Below are positions 31,402 to 40,421 of a stretch of DNA of 64,000 nt, piece by piece. The position numbers and the translations under genes are program-made. The notes under the pieces were generated by a model. That model ran no database searches, was not told the origin of the DNA, and saw only the letters and a program-made list of their open reading frames with translations. Origin of the DNA: Craspedostauros australis (Eukaryota > Bacillariophyta > Bacillariophyceae > Mastogloiales > Achnanthaceae). Location: positions 496,001 to 560,000 of the forward strand of contig JAMXDE010000017.1 in the NCBI GenBank assembly GCA_026770025.1, in the 5' to 3' direction. How positions within the stretch are numbered: position 1 is the first letter of the stretch; the number at the start of each line of letters is the position of its first letter.

Positions 31402-32355
31402 TCATCGCTCAGCGGTTGCGACTGCCGGCTTGCCACTGGAGTAAGGACAGCTCGCATCACCCACGGCGGACAAGGGGCAGCTCATCTGGACGTGAGATTG
31501 CAGCCGCTGCTCCAGCTCCTTCAGGAAGGGTCGCGTGATGCGCATCTCTTCGACCAATCCACCCTGCGGATGGTAGATGTGGCCGAATGGCAGCGATGGC
31601 ACGCCGAGGCCCTGATGCAGGTTGGTGTTGCGTTCCGTGGCCGGGACATTGACGAACTGCACCTGCGGGTAGCGCTGCGCCAATCGGTAGTAGTACGGCT
31701 CCATGGCCTTGCAGGCCTTGCACCATGGTGCGTAGAACCTCACGCACACCAACCGCGTGGCTTCGTCGCCAACCACCGTCTTGTACTCCGCAAGGGTCTC
31801 GACTTCGCAAACGTTCGCTGGCAGTGATCGGGACAAGGACTGCCGTCTCTGCTGGCGCTGTTGCTCCTGTGCTTCGTCCTGGAAGGCGGCCTGTCGCATG
31901 CGGTCCTGGAAGGTAGGGCTTCCACTGCGTGAGTTCCGCTGGTTCTGCCGTCTGTTGTTGCGGAACGGCGATGTGGATGGCGATGCCCACGATGGTGGCG
32001 ATGAGGCTGTTGTTGGTGTAAGGATGTCTGGATGACTCGCTGCAATCGATGCCTTCTTGGATGTGCTGGTCGCGGCCGTCCGTCTCTGCGATGAGGTCGG
32101 TGATGATCCCTGGAGCTTTCGGACGGAGGTCTGCACCGGAGGCTTGTAGTTCATGGTGGCGGTGAACGCGCAGGTTGATTGGCAGTGTAGTGCGGTGAGA
32201 AGGATGAGGAGGAGCATTGTGGTGGCATTGGTGATGGTGCTTGTGAAGCGAGATGATGATGAAGATGAGGCATCAAAAGACCGCGATGATGGCTGCTGTC
32301 TGCGCGCCATTGGTGCCGCTGTTGTTGATGATGATGGTGATGATGTCTGTCTCAT
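31402..32355 (-). CDS. Thioredoxin-like protein with plastid-type bipartite targeting sequence (317 aa as drawn)
   Basis: The C-terminal 110 residues form a thioredoxin fold: VRFYAPWCKACKAMEPYYYRLAQ carries the redox motif WCKAC, followed by VQFVNVPATERN and the cis-Pro segment GVPSLPFGHIY. A hydrophobic signal segment, MLLLILLTALHCQSTCAF, ends with Phe just after a likely signal-peptidase site; this is the ASAFAP-like context that routes proteins into complex plastids of red origin. A Ser/Thr/Arg-rich transit-peptide-like stretch follows. The signal segment begins at the third in-frame Met (ATG at 32217), so translation may really start there (271 aa) or at 32310 and not at 32355. Predicted role: disulfide exchange in the plastid; partners are unknown. 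Confidence 0.83.
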   Translation of the reverse strand: MRQTSSPSSSTTAAPMARRQQPSSRSFDASSSSSSRFTSTITNATTMLLLILLTALHCQSTCAFTATMNYKPPVQTSVRKLQGSSPTSSQRRTAATSTSKKASIAASHPDILTPTTASSPPSWASPSTSPFRNNRRQNQRNSRSGSPTFQDRMRQAAFQDEAQEQQRQQRRQSLSRSLPANVCEVETLAEYKTVVGDEATRLVCVRFYAPWCKACKAMEPYYYRLAQRYPQVQFVNVPATERNTNLHQGLGVPSLPFGHIYHPQGGLVEEMRITRPFLKELEQRLQSHVQMSCPLSAVGDASCPYSSGKPAVATAER

Positions 32356-34420
32356 TGTGATGGTTGTTCTGTTGCTGCTGTGATTGTCTTGGTTGTTGTG
32401 GATTGTGTGCTTGGTGCTGCGAAATTGTGGGCACGTTGGTGGTGCCGCTGAGCTGGGAGAAACGTTGGTGTGTGCGGTTGTGCTGAACTGTTCGACGGAA
32501 AACTTGTGGCAAAACTGGAATCAACAGAACTCCACTGCAATACACTTCACTACACTACGCTGTCTGGTTCGTGTTGTTCGTGTGGGTCTTGATGGCTTGT
32601 TGGCTGGTTGATGTCTGTGATGATGACGATGACAGCACTGATGCAAGTTATCTGCGTTTGCGTTTGTGGATGTGGCCGTTTCTGATGCAGTTGCAGTATT
32701 CGTGATCGCCTAAGTATTCGTACTCGTGCGAATGGAGGAGTGGAACAACACTGACTTTATTCTGCTTCGTTGGCTGTTGTTGCGCGGACTATTTGCAAAA
32801 CGTGTGCGAAGTCTGTTGTGCGTGGTTTGGATTTTGTGGCTTCTGTCTTGTGTGGACGATTGCCATGGGCTGACCGTGCTGATGACTGTGCTGATGATGG
32901 TGATTGTGATTGTGATTGTGCTGGTGATGGCTTGGCTGATGTGATGGTTGTGACGACGACGATGATGGCTGATGTGATGGTTGTGACGATGATGATGTGA
33001 TGATGTTTGAGGAGGCCGGTTGCTTTGTGAACGACTCTCTTGGACAGTGGCTCGCAGTCTGGCAACAGGTGCGTCGTGGCAGTGTGCACACTTGTGATGT
33101 ACCTGTTACTGCGAGAGTACCGTGTGCTTGTGCCGCGGTTGAACTTGTTCTGGTTCTGCCTCTTGTCCATTGGCTGTCGAAGGCAGTTCTTTTCGTCGTT
33201 GCTCTCTCCGTTCATCGGCAGACGGAAAGGTATCCCCTCGTTCGTTTTCTCCTTTTGGCCTTGAACGGAGGATTCAAACGTGCTTGTTTGCAAAGGCCGC
33301 TCGCGAATCTCTCCGGGTTTCGATGATGGATGCATCGATTGGTTGATTGGTTCCCACGTTGAGGTGGGAATCTCTGCTGGATTGTGCGTGCACGAACTTG
33401 CAGCCCGAGTCTGGCCGTCGTCAGAATAGATTCGATCAACAACAATCGATTGAGTCGACATGGAAGAACGACATCAAGGCATCGGCGACCTCCGTGTGGC
33501 GATGTCTCAATCGTGTGTTCGAGCTAAATTTGTCATGAACCGTTCCAAGATCCAAGATTGTTCGAACGGCTGCATTCCAGAACGTCATCACTCGCAACCA
33601 CAGGAGAACCAGTTAAATCTAGTCTTGGCGAAGATAGAAGTACGAAGTTGTGCATGCAATTGGTCGTAGTAGTAGGCGCAGTTTGATGTTGGCAGCCTCT
33701 CTCTCTCTCTCTCTCCCTATGCACATGAAACAGAGTATAATACTAATCTATTCATGACAGATTTATCAGCTGTCGTTTGCAATGAGGCGGCATGCGGCAT
33801 CAATTCGGCTGGAGGACTGTAGATAGTATAGTACGCTGTGTTGTATGAATGCGCTGCTACCATACTACGAGAGTGGAATCTTGGACAGTGTGGTCCCCGC
33901 GCGACCAATAGTCTGCCCTCTGGTCCATCAGTATTGGTAGATGCCGATGGGACCTCTCAACAAGTTGTTAGGCGTATGCCTACGAGGTTCTATGATATGA
34001 AAGATTCAATAGCCACAGAACATGAAAGCTGCGAGCGTGGTTGCGGTTGCTACACGGTCGGTGTTCATCCTTCGAAGCATGGTTTCAAGGAGTGGATAGT
34101 GCTGATTCGTGCGAGATTGTCCCAGAGAGTCGCGGACTTTGGCACGGCCGATAAAGCGGGTGGTATTCATAGATCGTATTATGTACGCCACTCTGCTCTG
34201 CTTGGCTCTACAAGTACATGGTTGACGACACTGATCGTTCGAGCAAGTGCGGAAGTTACTAGCCTGTGACGTGAAGGATCTATCCTAACCCAAGTTCAAG
34301 CACCAACTCCAGCAGCTGCTCTGTCCACAAGCGGCTCTGCTAATGTGTGATGTCATGGAGTTGCAACATGGCACCATGAGGTGTTGTGTGGTGGTGTGCC
34401 AATTGCATTTCCAATACACC
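32356..34420. other. Gene-poor region between thioredoxin and the LINE
   Basis: 2.1 kb without a supported gene. It holds imperfect GATGGTTGTGAC minisatellite units at about 32935-33003 and a CT microsatellite at 33697-33716. An ATG-started minus ORF at 32757-33461 (234 aa) ends in low-complexity sequence translated from that minisatellite and has no family resemblance. A plus ORF at 33838-34269 is also unrecognised. Confidence 0.4.
33697..33716. repeat. CT microsatellite
   Basis: CT run in the gene-poor region before the LINE. Similar short CT/GA runs occur at 18261-18278, 22093-22111 and 60257-60275. Confidence 0.9.
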
Positions 34421-34436
34421 GTTCTGCCCGAACATA
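34421..34436 (+). repeat. 16-bp direct repeat at the LINE 3' side (target-site duplication)
   Basis: GTTCTGCCCGAACATA is repeated exactly at 43256-43271 and borders the AT-rich tail of the LINE, as expected for target-primed insertion. Confidence 0.75.
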
Positions 34437-34661
34437 ATAATAATAATAACGCACTGATTATCCCCTCCCACGAGGGTCGCCTCGAAAGCTTTAACGTCGC
34501 CGGCCTACAGCGAGCCCTCACGGGCCGACTGCGCTCGAACGACCTACCTAGATCCCTCACATCTTGGTCTACCATGGTTTGCCAACTCCACGGGCCATCA
34601 AACATACCGCACTGGGCACCCAGCTGTCACTGTAGCGCACTTCACACTCATTTTTCTGTTG

Positions 34662-37600
34662 TCACGAAAGTCGTCGTCGCCGGGCCCTGCGACCTGTCGC
34701 ATCCTGCCTTGCTCCGCCGCCTTTCCGCTTGTGATGTCGTGTGGTGTGGCCGAGTGCACGTCGCCGCAACCCTGCTTGCCTGGCCGCCCGTACATGCCGC
34801 ACCCACAACACCTGGTTCTCCGCCGATTGCGCTCGTACCGCTGCCTCCGTTGTGTGAGTCAGCAGGCGAACGTCATCGCCACCGATCCCTTGTACTCCTT
34901 GTCGCCACTCTTCTCGAACTGCTATCGCGGCCTCCTGCCACATCATAGCCGTCGTGGCTGCCTGTTCGCTGTCATGGAGCACCTTGTTGCGTGCCATCCA
35001 CGCCTTCCATCGCACTTCCCACAAACCCACCATTGCTCTTGCGATCCAATTTGCCGGGCGTCCCGGTTGGCCACTGATCTCCATTGTGCTTTCCTGGATT
35101 CGTTGCCACCTCGCGGACCATCGGCCTCGTACCATCATTCCCCACCCTATTTCTTGCTGTTCTGCCATCGCCTGTTGCAGCTGATAACCCGACTCCATTT
35201 GGACTTCCCGTCCTTCACTCCACGCCCAGACTTGCTTCACCATTGCTCTAACCATCAGGCCGTCTCCTCGTGCTGCCATCATCTCAGTTTCCCACTCTTT
35301 CATCGCCGCTCGTCGCACTGACACCGCCAACGGATGCTGGCACTGCATGACATGCTCCGTGGTCTCCTCCTGGTCTTTGCATATTGGACACCTGTCGCTG
35401 CTCCAGAACTTCCACTTCCGCATGTTGCGCCCGACTGGCCCAAAACTGCACGCATGCTTCGCCACCCATTTCCGGCGTGCTGGCTTCAGGTAGGCCATCG
35501 CAATCGCAGCCGCTGTGACATCCACCTTCTTCGCTTCGCCCTTCCGGATCCGGCCCACCGTGCGCTGCCACTGCACTGTCCTTTGTCCTTGGACATACTT
35601 GCGAATCATCGCCGTGGCACTCGTGCAGACCTTCCTGTCGTCGAGCCATATCGCCCACTCGGCCTCGTACCCCTCTTCGTCGGCATACTCTATATCAACC
35701 GAATGTGCTGCCCCTGCCGCCTTGTCAACGTCGTCATTCCATTCTGCAAACTCGTCCCTCGCCACTCCTCGGTCTCGCTCCAGCTGATGGCCGTACACGT
35801 GCCGATACTCCAGAGTCACCGTCAGCCGCCTTTGAATTCGTCGTATCTCGCGAATGACGTCAAAGTGCTGCACTGCCGTGCTGACGTCCCGCGTGTACTG
35901 CACCGCGTGGATTCCAGCCATCTTATTGTCACAAGCGACCACGATGACCTTCCCCGTCACGGCGTGCTTCATGTCGTGGCGTTGAATGATGTCTTCCACG
36001 TTGCGGAGAGCCTGCAAAATGCCACCAAGTTCTGCGCGATAGGCGCTCTGCACTTCGGTCCGGCCCGGCACTGGTCCTGTTGCTGACACTCTGCCTTTCC
36101 GCCGCCCTCGCACGTTGAGCGAGTACGCCGCGGTACTCCTGCCGTTCTTAAACGACCCGTCGGTGCTCACCACTGCCTTCCCTTGTACCACTGCCTCCAG
36201 CCACAACTTCTCCGCATGCCTTGAATTCGTACGGCTTTTTGTCCTGTGCTTCCGCACTCTTCCCCCGATTCCTACCACTCGTAAGCAACCTCCTCGCTCT
36301 CGCACGTGGACCCCTCTCCAATCTGTCGGCGGGTCCTTCGTCACATTCGTCGTACCTGCGTACTCTTCCATGCCCGGCACCGCTCCTGCTTTAGCAACCC
36401 ATTGTCTCCATTCTCGCACGTTCTCTCGAAGCCATATCACCTTGCGATTGTCGCTCATCATGGCGCTGACTTGGTCCACGTCCCATGCCGTACTCGTCCG
36501 TGCTGTCTTCGCCACTTTTCGTAACGCCTGCCTCCACAGCGCCCAGTCCTTCTTGGGGACGTTGCCCTGCCTTGGCCAGCTGACATGTTGCCGTCCTCGC
36601 CATGTGCCTTCATCGCAGGTCCTTTGGTGCGCCGCTACTCCACCGTGCTTCTCGTCCACCACATCTGCCACGCTGACCACCTTCATGATCATTCGGCATC
36701 TGTTCAGTCGAGATCGCTGGGCCCGGCTGTATCCTGCTGCTTGGAATGCCACCGATAGCCACTCATCCTTGTCGTGGACGAGTGCTGCTGTCGCGGTCTT
36801 CTCTCGGATCCGGATATTGCATTCATTGGCCTCTCGCCACACCGTTTTCACCCAGCATGCCGTAGCCAGGAATTCCCATTCGTTGTAGTTGACTTCGAAC
36901 ATGGACGTTCCGGCCCCGACCTCCGTCTTCATCGCTTGTATGCATCCCCGCATCAGTTTGCCTGTCATGGTCGCTCTGTCGCCGTGCTCGAGCATCATCT
37001 TCATATGTTCCACCACTTGTGTGGTGTGAAGCTCGTGAAGGTTCGCCCCTAGCCACTCGTCCGTCGCGTAGGCCATCTCCCTTGGAAACCCCCGGTTGAG
37101 ACCAATCTTTGACATCATCGTCTTCCAGACTGGCTTCATAATCCTGTTGCATTGTTCCCTCGATAGTTGTGCCACTGGCAGCACATATTCCAGCTTTTTC
37201 ATCAGAACTGTCCGTATCGCCGTCTCCGCATCTTCCTGTCGCATACGCCACGACTTCACATTCTCGACCCACTTCTCCGCCTTGCTTCTTAATGTGGCCT
37301 CTATCGCCGACCCGTTGCCATCGGGCGCGAGTTTCACGCCTAATGTTTCGAATGCTTGCTCGCTTCCGCTTCTTGGCATCGCTTGCGGTACTCCCGTAGT
37401 CCCCTTCATCATCAGCTTGGCTGGCGTCTCTGCGTCCGTCGCATATCGCCACGTGCCGTCGCTGTTCCACTTGAAATCGACAGCCCACCACATACATTTC
37501 TCCACTACCAGTGCGCCGCCTGTCGCTCTTGCCAGGCTCTCCCACGATTGTACGCTCCGCTGCATGCGCTGGATCGTTTGTTGTACGTCCTCGCCTTCCC

Positions 37601-40421
37601 GTGCGTTTACCACCAAATCCGTGTCATCCACAAATGCATACCCCACCATCTCCACGTCTTCTCCGCTCGCCGCTGTTCGGAAGTTGGCTGTGTGCCCTTC
37701 TCGTTTCATGATTTCCAGTACTGGCGATGAGATCACTGCCCATATCACCGGCCCTGCTCCATTCCCTTGGTAAATACCCTGCATTGGTACCACCCATCGC
37801 TTGCCTCCGTACGTGAGTCGAGATTCGCCGTACGCAGTCCTGATGTAGTGCTCAAGTTGCTGGAGTGTGCTGAACATACACACCACTTCCGATTGCGCTA
37901 TCCCTTGCCGTTGCAGTCCCAATGATGCCACCGTGTGCACGATTCGATCGTAGCAGCTCTTGAGATCATTGGTGCAAAGCACTGTTGGCACTCGCACCTG
38001 TCTGGCCCAGTCCAACGTGAGCTGCTTGTTCAGCGCGTGGTCGATTGCTCGATGCCGTTTGCGGCTGCCATATTGTTCCTCAGCAAATCCGTTTTGTTGT
38101 TCCGCCTGATGCGCAGCCTTGCGCCCGATGGCCTTGTTCGCAAAATTAAAATCGGCTTCGAATAGCACGATGGTCCTCAGCTTGTCGACTCTGAAGCTGT
38201 TCGCTTTCTTCATCAGCTCCACATCTGTGCCTTGTCGCCATCGCTGGTACGAGTAGCCGCTTACCATCGCGATCGAAGTCATGCTTGCTTCAAACTCCGA
38301 ATTCCTCCGATGGTGCGCTATAGCTTTGAAATGGCCAAAATGCAGCCCCGATGGTCCTGCCGACGTGTCCTCCTTGGCTCTTTTCCATCCTTGTTGGAAC
38401 TCCTTCGTTGTCATTCCTGCTGGTATGCTCCGGCTTGCCACCGATTTCAGCCCTTGTAGGAGCTTCGCGGCGCCTTCATCAACCCATGGTCGTGGTGCGT
38501 AGCTTCCGTTGAGCGTTTGCTCCGCCGCTTCGGTCACCCCGAGATACCCGAATTCTCTCGCCAGCTGGCCGTGCATGAACGGCGTGTTCTCGGTTTGCCG
38601 AAATCGTTTCTTGTTTTCTTCCATGCATCCTTTCTCGATGTCTTCTTTGCTGGTCCGTTCCACCCACTGCCCATTCCCGTCCGGTGCTATCACCATGGAT
38701 ATACCTGCCGTTGCGTTTTCGCCTGTGGCCATCCGTATCCTCCGATATGTTGCTCGCACTCTCTCCTTCATCCTCAGCTGACGTAGTTGCTGCGATGTCG
38801 CTTTTCCAACCTCTCTTTCTTCTCTTCCTCTGTTGTTGCTTCGCTGCTGTTCCCCTCTTCGTCTCATTTCCTCCCCGCCTCTCGCTGCCGCTAGTCCTTC
38901 TAACCAGTTCTCTCTCGCTTTCGTCGCTCTTGTTCTGAACTGCTTGAGGTCCCCAAACGCCGATTCCTGTTCCTTTGCTACCTCCTCGTTGGAACATCTC
39001 ATCAGTTCTTGTACCTTCCGCGTTTCCCCTGCTCTCTTCGCCAGTCTCACGATGGTCTTCGACGAGATGTTGGCTCCTCGTTGCTTTCTCACCACGTTGT
39101 TCCACAGCCCGATGTTGGCTTCAATCCGTTTGTACTCCTTCGAGTACGGTATGCCTCCCATCCTTAATCTGCGGCAAGCCTTGTCGGCTTTCCATATTCC
39201 TTCCACGCGAATTCTGTCAAGTTTCTCTGCCTCCTTTTCCATTTTTGTCGTCCATTCTTCTGATGCCGCTTGTTCCAGCCGAAACGCTCTTGCCCTTGCT
39301 TTGTGTTGTTTCAAGTGCGCTTCGTAGGCGTCGTTGAACTTCTGTACGATCCTTGGGTCTTCCGTCTTCACTCTCCTCGACACCGCCTTGCGCAAGTTGG
39401 GCATTGATTGCCCGAGCACCGCGATCATGCTGACGTCGATCCACAGGCATCGGTGGTCGGCTTGCCTCATTTGTATCCCCTCGTCCCATTCGCTCGCTCC
39501 TGCCCCTTCGATCCGAACTCCTGCTGTAGCGAAGATTCCGTCGATAGGCACTTTTCCTAGTCGATGCGTTGGCAATCGACTGACTTCGTCACCTGCGCAT
39601 TCCATCGTGTTGGTTAGCCCTGTGGCCTCTTGGAATTGCCGCATTGTGGCCGAATTCGTGTCTTCGTTGCAGTCCATTGCCACGATTACATGGTCGCCTT
39701 CCGCTCTCCACGCCTGAATCGCTTTCTGAAGGTCCTCTATCATCGCCGCTCGAGGCTCCTTGTCCATCTTCTTCTCATTGAAGTACCGCCGCTGTTGTGC
39801 GTGTGTGTTCAAGAATCCCTTGCTTCGTGGTCTGCACGGTCTATACGCTGTTACCACTCGGAGCGTTTGCTGATTTGCTCCGCGGTATCGTTGCCACACC
39901 CATCGCCCCAACTTGGTTGGGTCTTCGCCTTGTCCCATGATGCGGATTGCCGCTTGGAATCTGCTGATCATTGCCACTCCTCCCCACTGTTTGCTTTGCG
40001 TGGGTTCGTTGGTCGTGTTATTCGCCGTCTTCGCCACTGCCGTTCCTGTTGGCCACCATTCCTGTATTCGCCCTTTGAGTGTGTGCTCTGTTGATGCCGT
40101 CCTCCAGTCCACATTCACCTCCGTGATCCCGAATACATCGAATTCGCCTTCGTTCATCCACCTCTTCAATCCTTCGTCGACTACTCCTGGTCTCCTTCCG
40201 AGTCCTCCGAAGTTCTGCAACCCTATCCTCAGTTGCCCCGTTCGCTTCCTCAGCATTCTCCTCCTCACCCGTGTCATCCTTCCCCCTTCGTTCGTATCCT
40301 GTCGTCTGCTGCTGTTGGGTTGTTGCGGTATAACCTCCCGATCCGCAGGCGCTTGTTGTGGGCTCTGAGTCGTTCGTCGTGCTGCCACCGACTGTTGCTC
40401 TTGCCCTTCTGGTCTAACCAT
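34662..40421 (-). CDS. LINE ORF2: APE endonuclease, reverse transcriptase, RNase H, zinc knuckle (1919 aa)
   Basis: The ATG at 40421-40419 overlaps the ORF1 stop (ATGGTTAG), so translation by termination-reinitiation is likely, as known for SART-type LINEs. Domains by residue from this ATG: APE-like endonuclease at about 65-330 (IGLQNFGG, ITEVN, MDCNED at about 249-254, QADHRCLWID); reverse transcriptase at about 720-1060 with TNDLKSCYD and the active-site YAFVDDTDL (about 930); RNase H at about 1410-1560 with all carboxylates visible (STDGSF, YRAELGG, ACDNK, YGHQ and NDDVDKAAG); and C-terminal CPICKDQEETTEHVMQC, a CCHC-like knuckle. The frame is open 21 codons further upstream but only from GTG. 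The protein is longer than most LINE polymerases. Confidence 0.92.
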   Translation of the reverse strand: MVRPEGQEQQSVAARRTTQSPQQAPADREVIPQQPNSSRRQDTNEGGRMTRVRRRMLRKRTGQLRIGLQNFGGLGRRPGVVDEGLKRWMNEGEFDVFGITEVNVDWRTASTEHTLKGRIQEWWPTGTAVAKTANNTTNEPTQSKQWGGVAMISRFQAAIRIMGQGEDPTKLGRWVWQRYRGANQQTLRVVTAYRPCRPRSKGFLNTHAQQRRYFNEKKMDKEPRAAMIEDLQKAIQAWRAEGDHVIVAMDCNEDTNSATMRQFQEATGLTNTMECAGDEVSRLPTHRLGKVPIDGIFATAGVRIEGAGASEWDEGIQMRQADHRCLWIDVSMIAVLGQSMPNLRKAVSRRVKTEDPRIVQKFNDAYEAHLKQHKARARAFRLEQAASEEWTTKMEKEAEKLDRIRVEGIWKADKACRRLRMGGIPYSKEYKRIEANIGLWNNVVRKQRGANISSKTIVRLAKRAGETRKVQELMRCSNEEVAKEQESAFGDLKQFRTRATKARENWLEGLAAARGGEEMRRRGEQQRSNNRGREEREVGKATSQQLRQLRMKERVRATYRRIRMATGENATAGISMVIAPDGNGQWVERTSKEDIEKGCMEENKKRFRQTENTPFMHGQLAREFGYLGVTEAAEQTLNGSYAPRPWVDEGAAKLLQGLKSVASRSIPAGMTTKEFQQGWKRAKEDTSAGPSGLHFGHFKAIAHHRRNSEFEASMTSIAMVSGYSYQRWRQGTDVELMKKANSFRVDKLRTIVLFEADFNFANKAIGRKAAHQAEQQNGFAEEQYGSRKRHRAIDHALNKQLTLDWARQVRVPTVLCTNDLKSCYDRIVHTVASLGLQRQGIAQSEVVCMFSTLQQLEHYIRTAYGESRLTYGGKRWVVPMQGIYQGNGAGPVIWAVISSPVLEIMKREGHTANFRTAASGEDVEMVGYAFVDDTDLVVNAREGEDVQQTIQRMQRSVQSWESLARATGGALVVEKCMWWAVDFKWNSDGTWRYATDAETPAKLMMKGTTGVPQAMPRSGSEQAFETLGVKLAPDGNGSAIEATLRSKAEKWVENVKSWRMRQEDAETAIRTVLMKKLEYVLPVAQLSREQCNRIMKPVWKTMMSKIGLNRGFPREMAYATDEWLGANLHELHTTQVVEHMKMMLEHGDRATMTGKLMRGCIQAMKTEVGAGTSMFEVNYNEWEFLATACWVKTVWREANECNIRIREKTATAALVHDKDEWLSVAFQAAGYSRAQRSRLNRCRMIMKVVSVADVVDEKHGGVAAHQRTCDEGTWRGRQHVSWPRQGNVPKKDWALWRQALRKVAKTARTSTAWDVDQVSAMMSDNRKVIWLRENVREWRQWVAKAGAVPGMEEYAGTTNVTKDPPTDWRGVHVRERGGCLRVVGIGGRVRKHRTKSRTNSRHAEKLWLEAVVQGKAVVSTDGSFKNGRSTAAYSLNVRGRRKGRVSATGPVPGRTEVQSAYRAELGGILQALRNVEDIIQRHDMKHAVTGKVIVVACDNKMAGIHAVQYTRDVSTAVQHFDVIREIRRIQRRLTVTLEYRHVYGHQLERDRGVARDEFAEWNDDVDKAAGAAHSVDIEYADEEGYEAEWAIWLDDRKVCTSATAMIRKYVQGQRTVQWQRTVGRIRKGEAKKVDVTAAAIAMAYLKPARRKWVAKHACSFGPVGRNMRKWKFWSSDRCPICKDQEETTEHVMQCQHPLAVSVRRAAMKEWETEMMAARGDGLMVRAMVKQVWAWSEGREVQMESGYQLQQAMAEQQEIGWGMMVRGRWSARWQRIQESTMEISGQPGRPANWIARAMVGLWEVRWKAWMARNKVLHDSEQAATTAMMWQEAAIAVREEWRQGVQGIGGDDVRLLTHTTEAAVRAQSAENQVLWVRHVRAARQAGLRRRALGHTTRHHKRKGGGARQDATGRRARRRRLS

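Noticed and set aside
32757-33461. 234-aa minus ORF between thioredoxin and the LINE
   Set aside because: Has an ATG but its C-terminal third is translated minisatellite and the rest has no family resemblance; not enough to call a gene.
35334-36888. Plus-strand ORFs at 35334-36086 and 36115-36888
   Set aside because: Shadows of LINE ORF2 on the opposite strand; composition mirrors the real frame.
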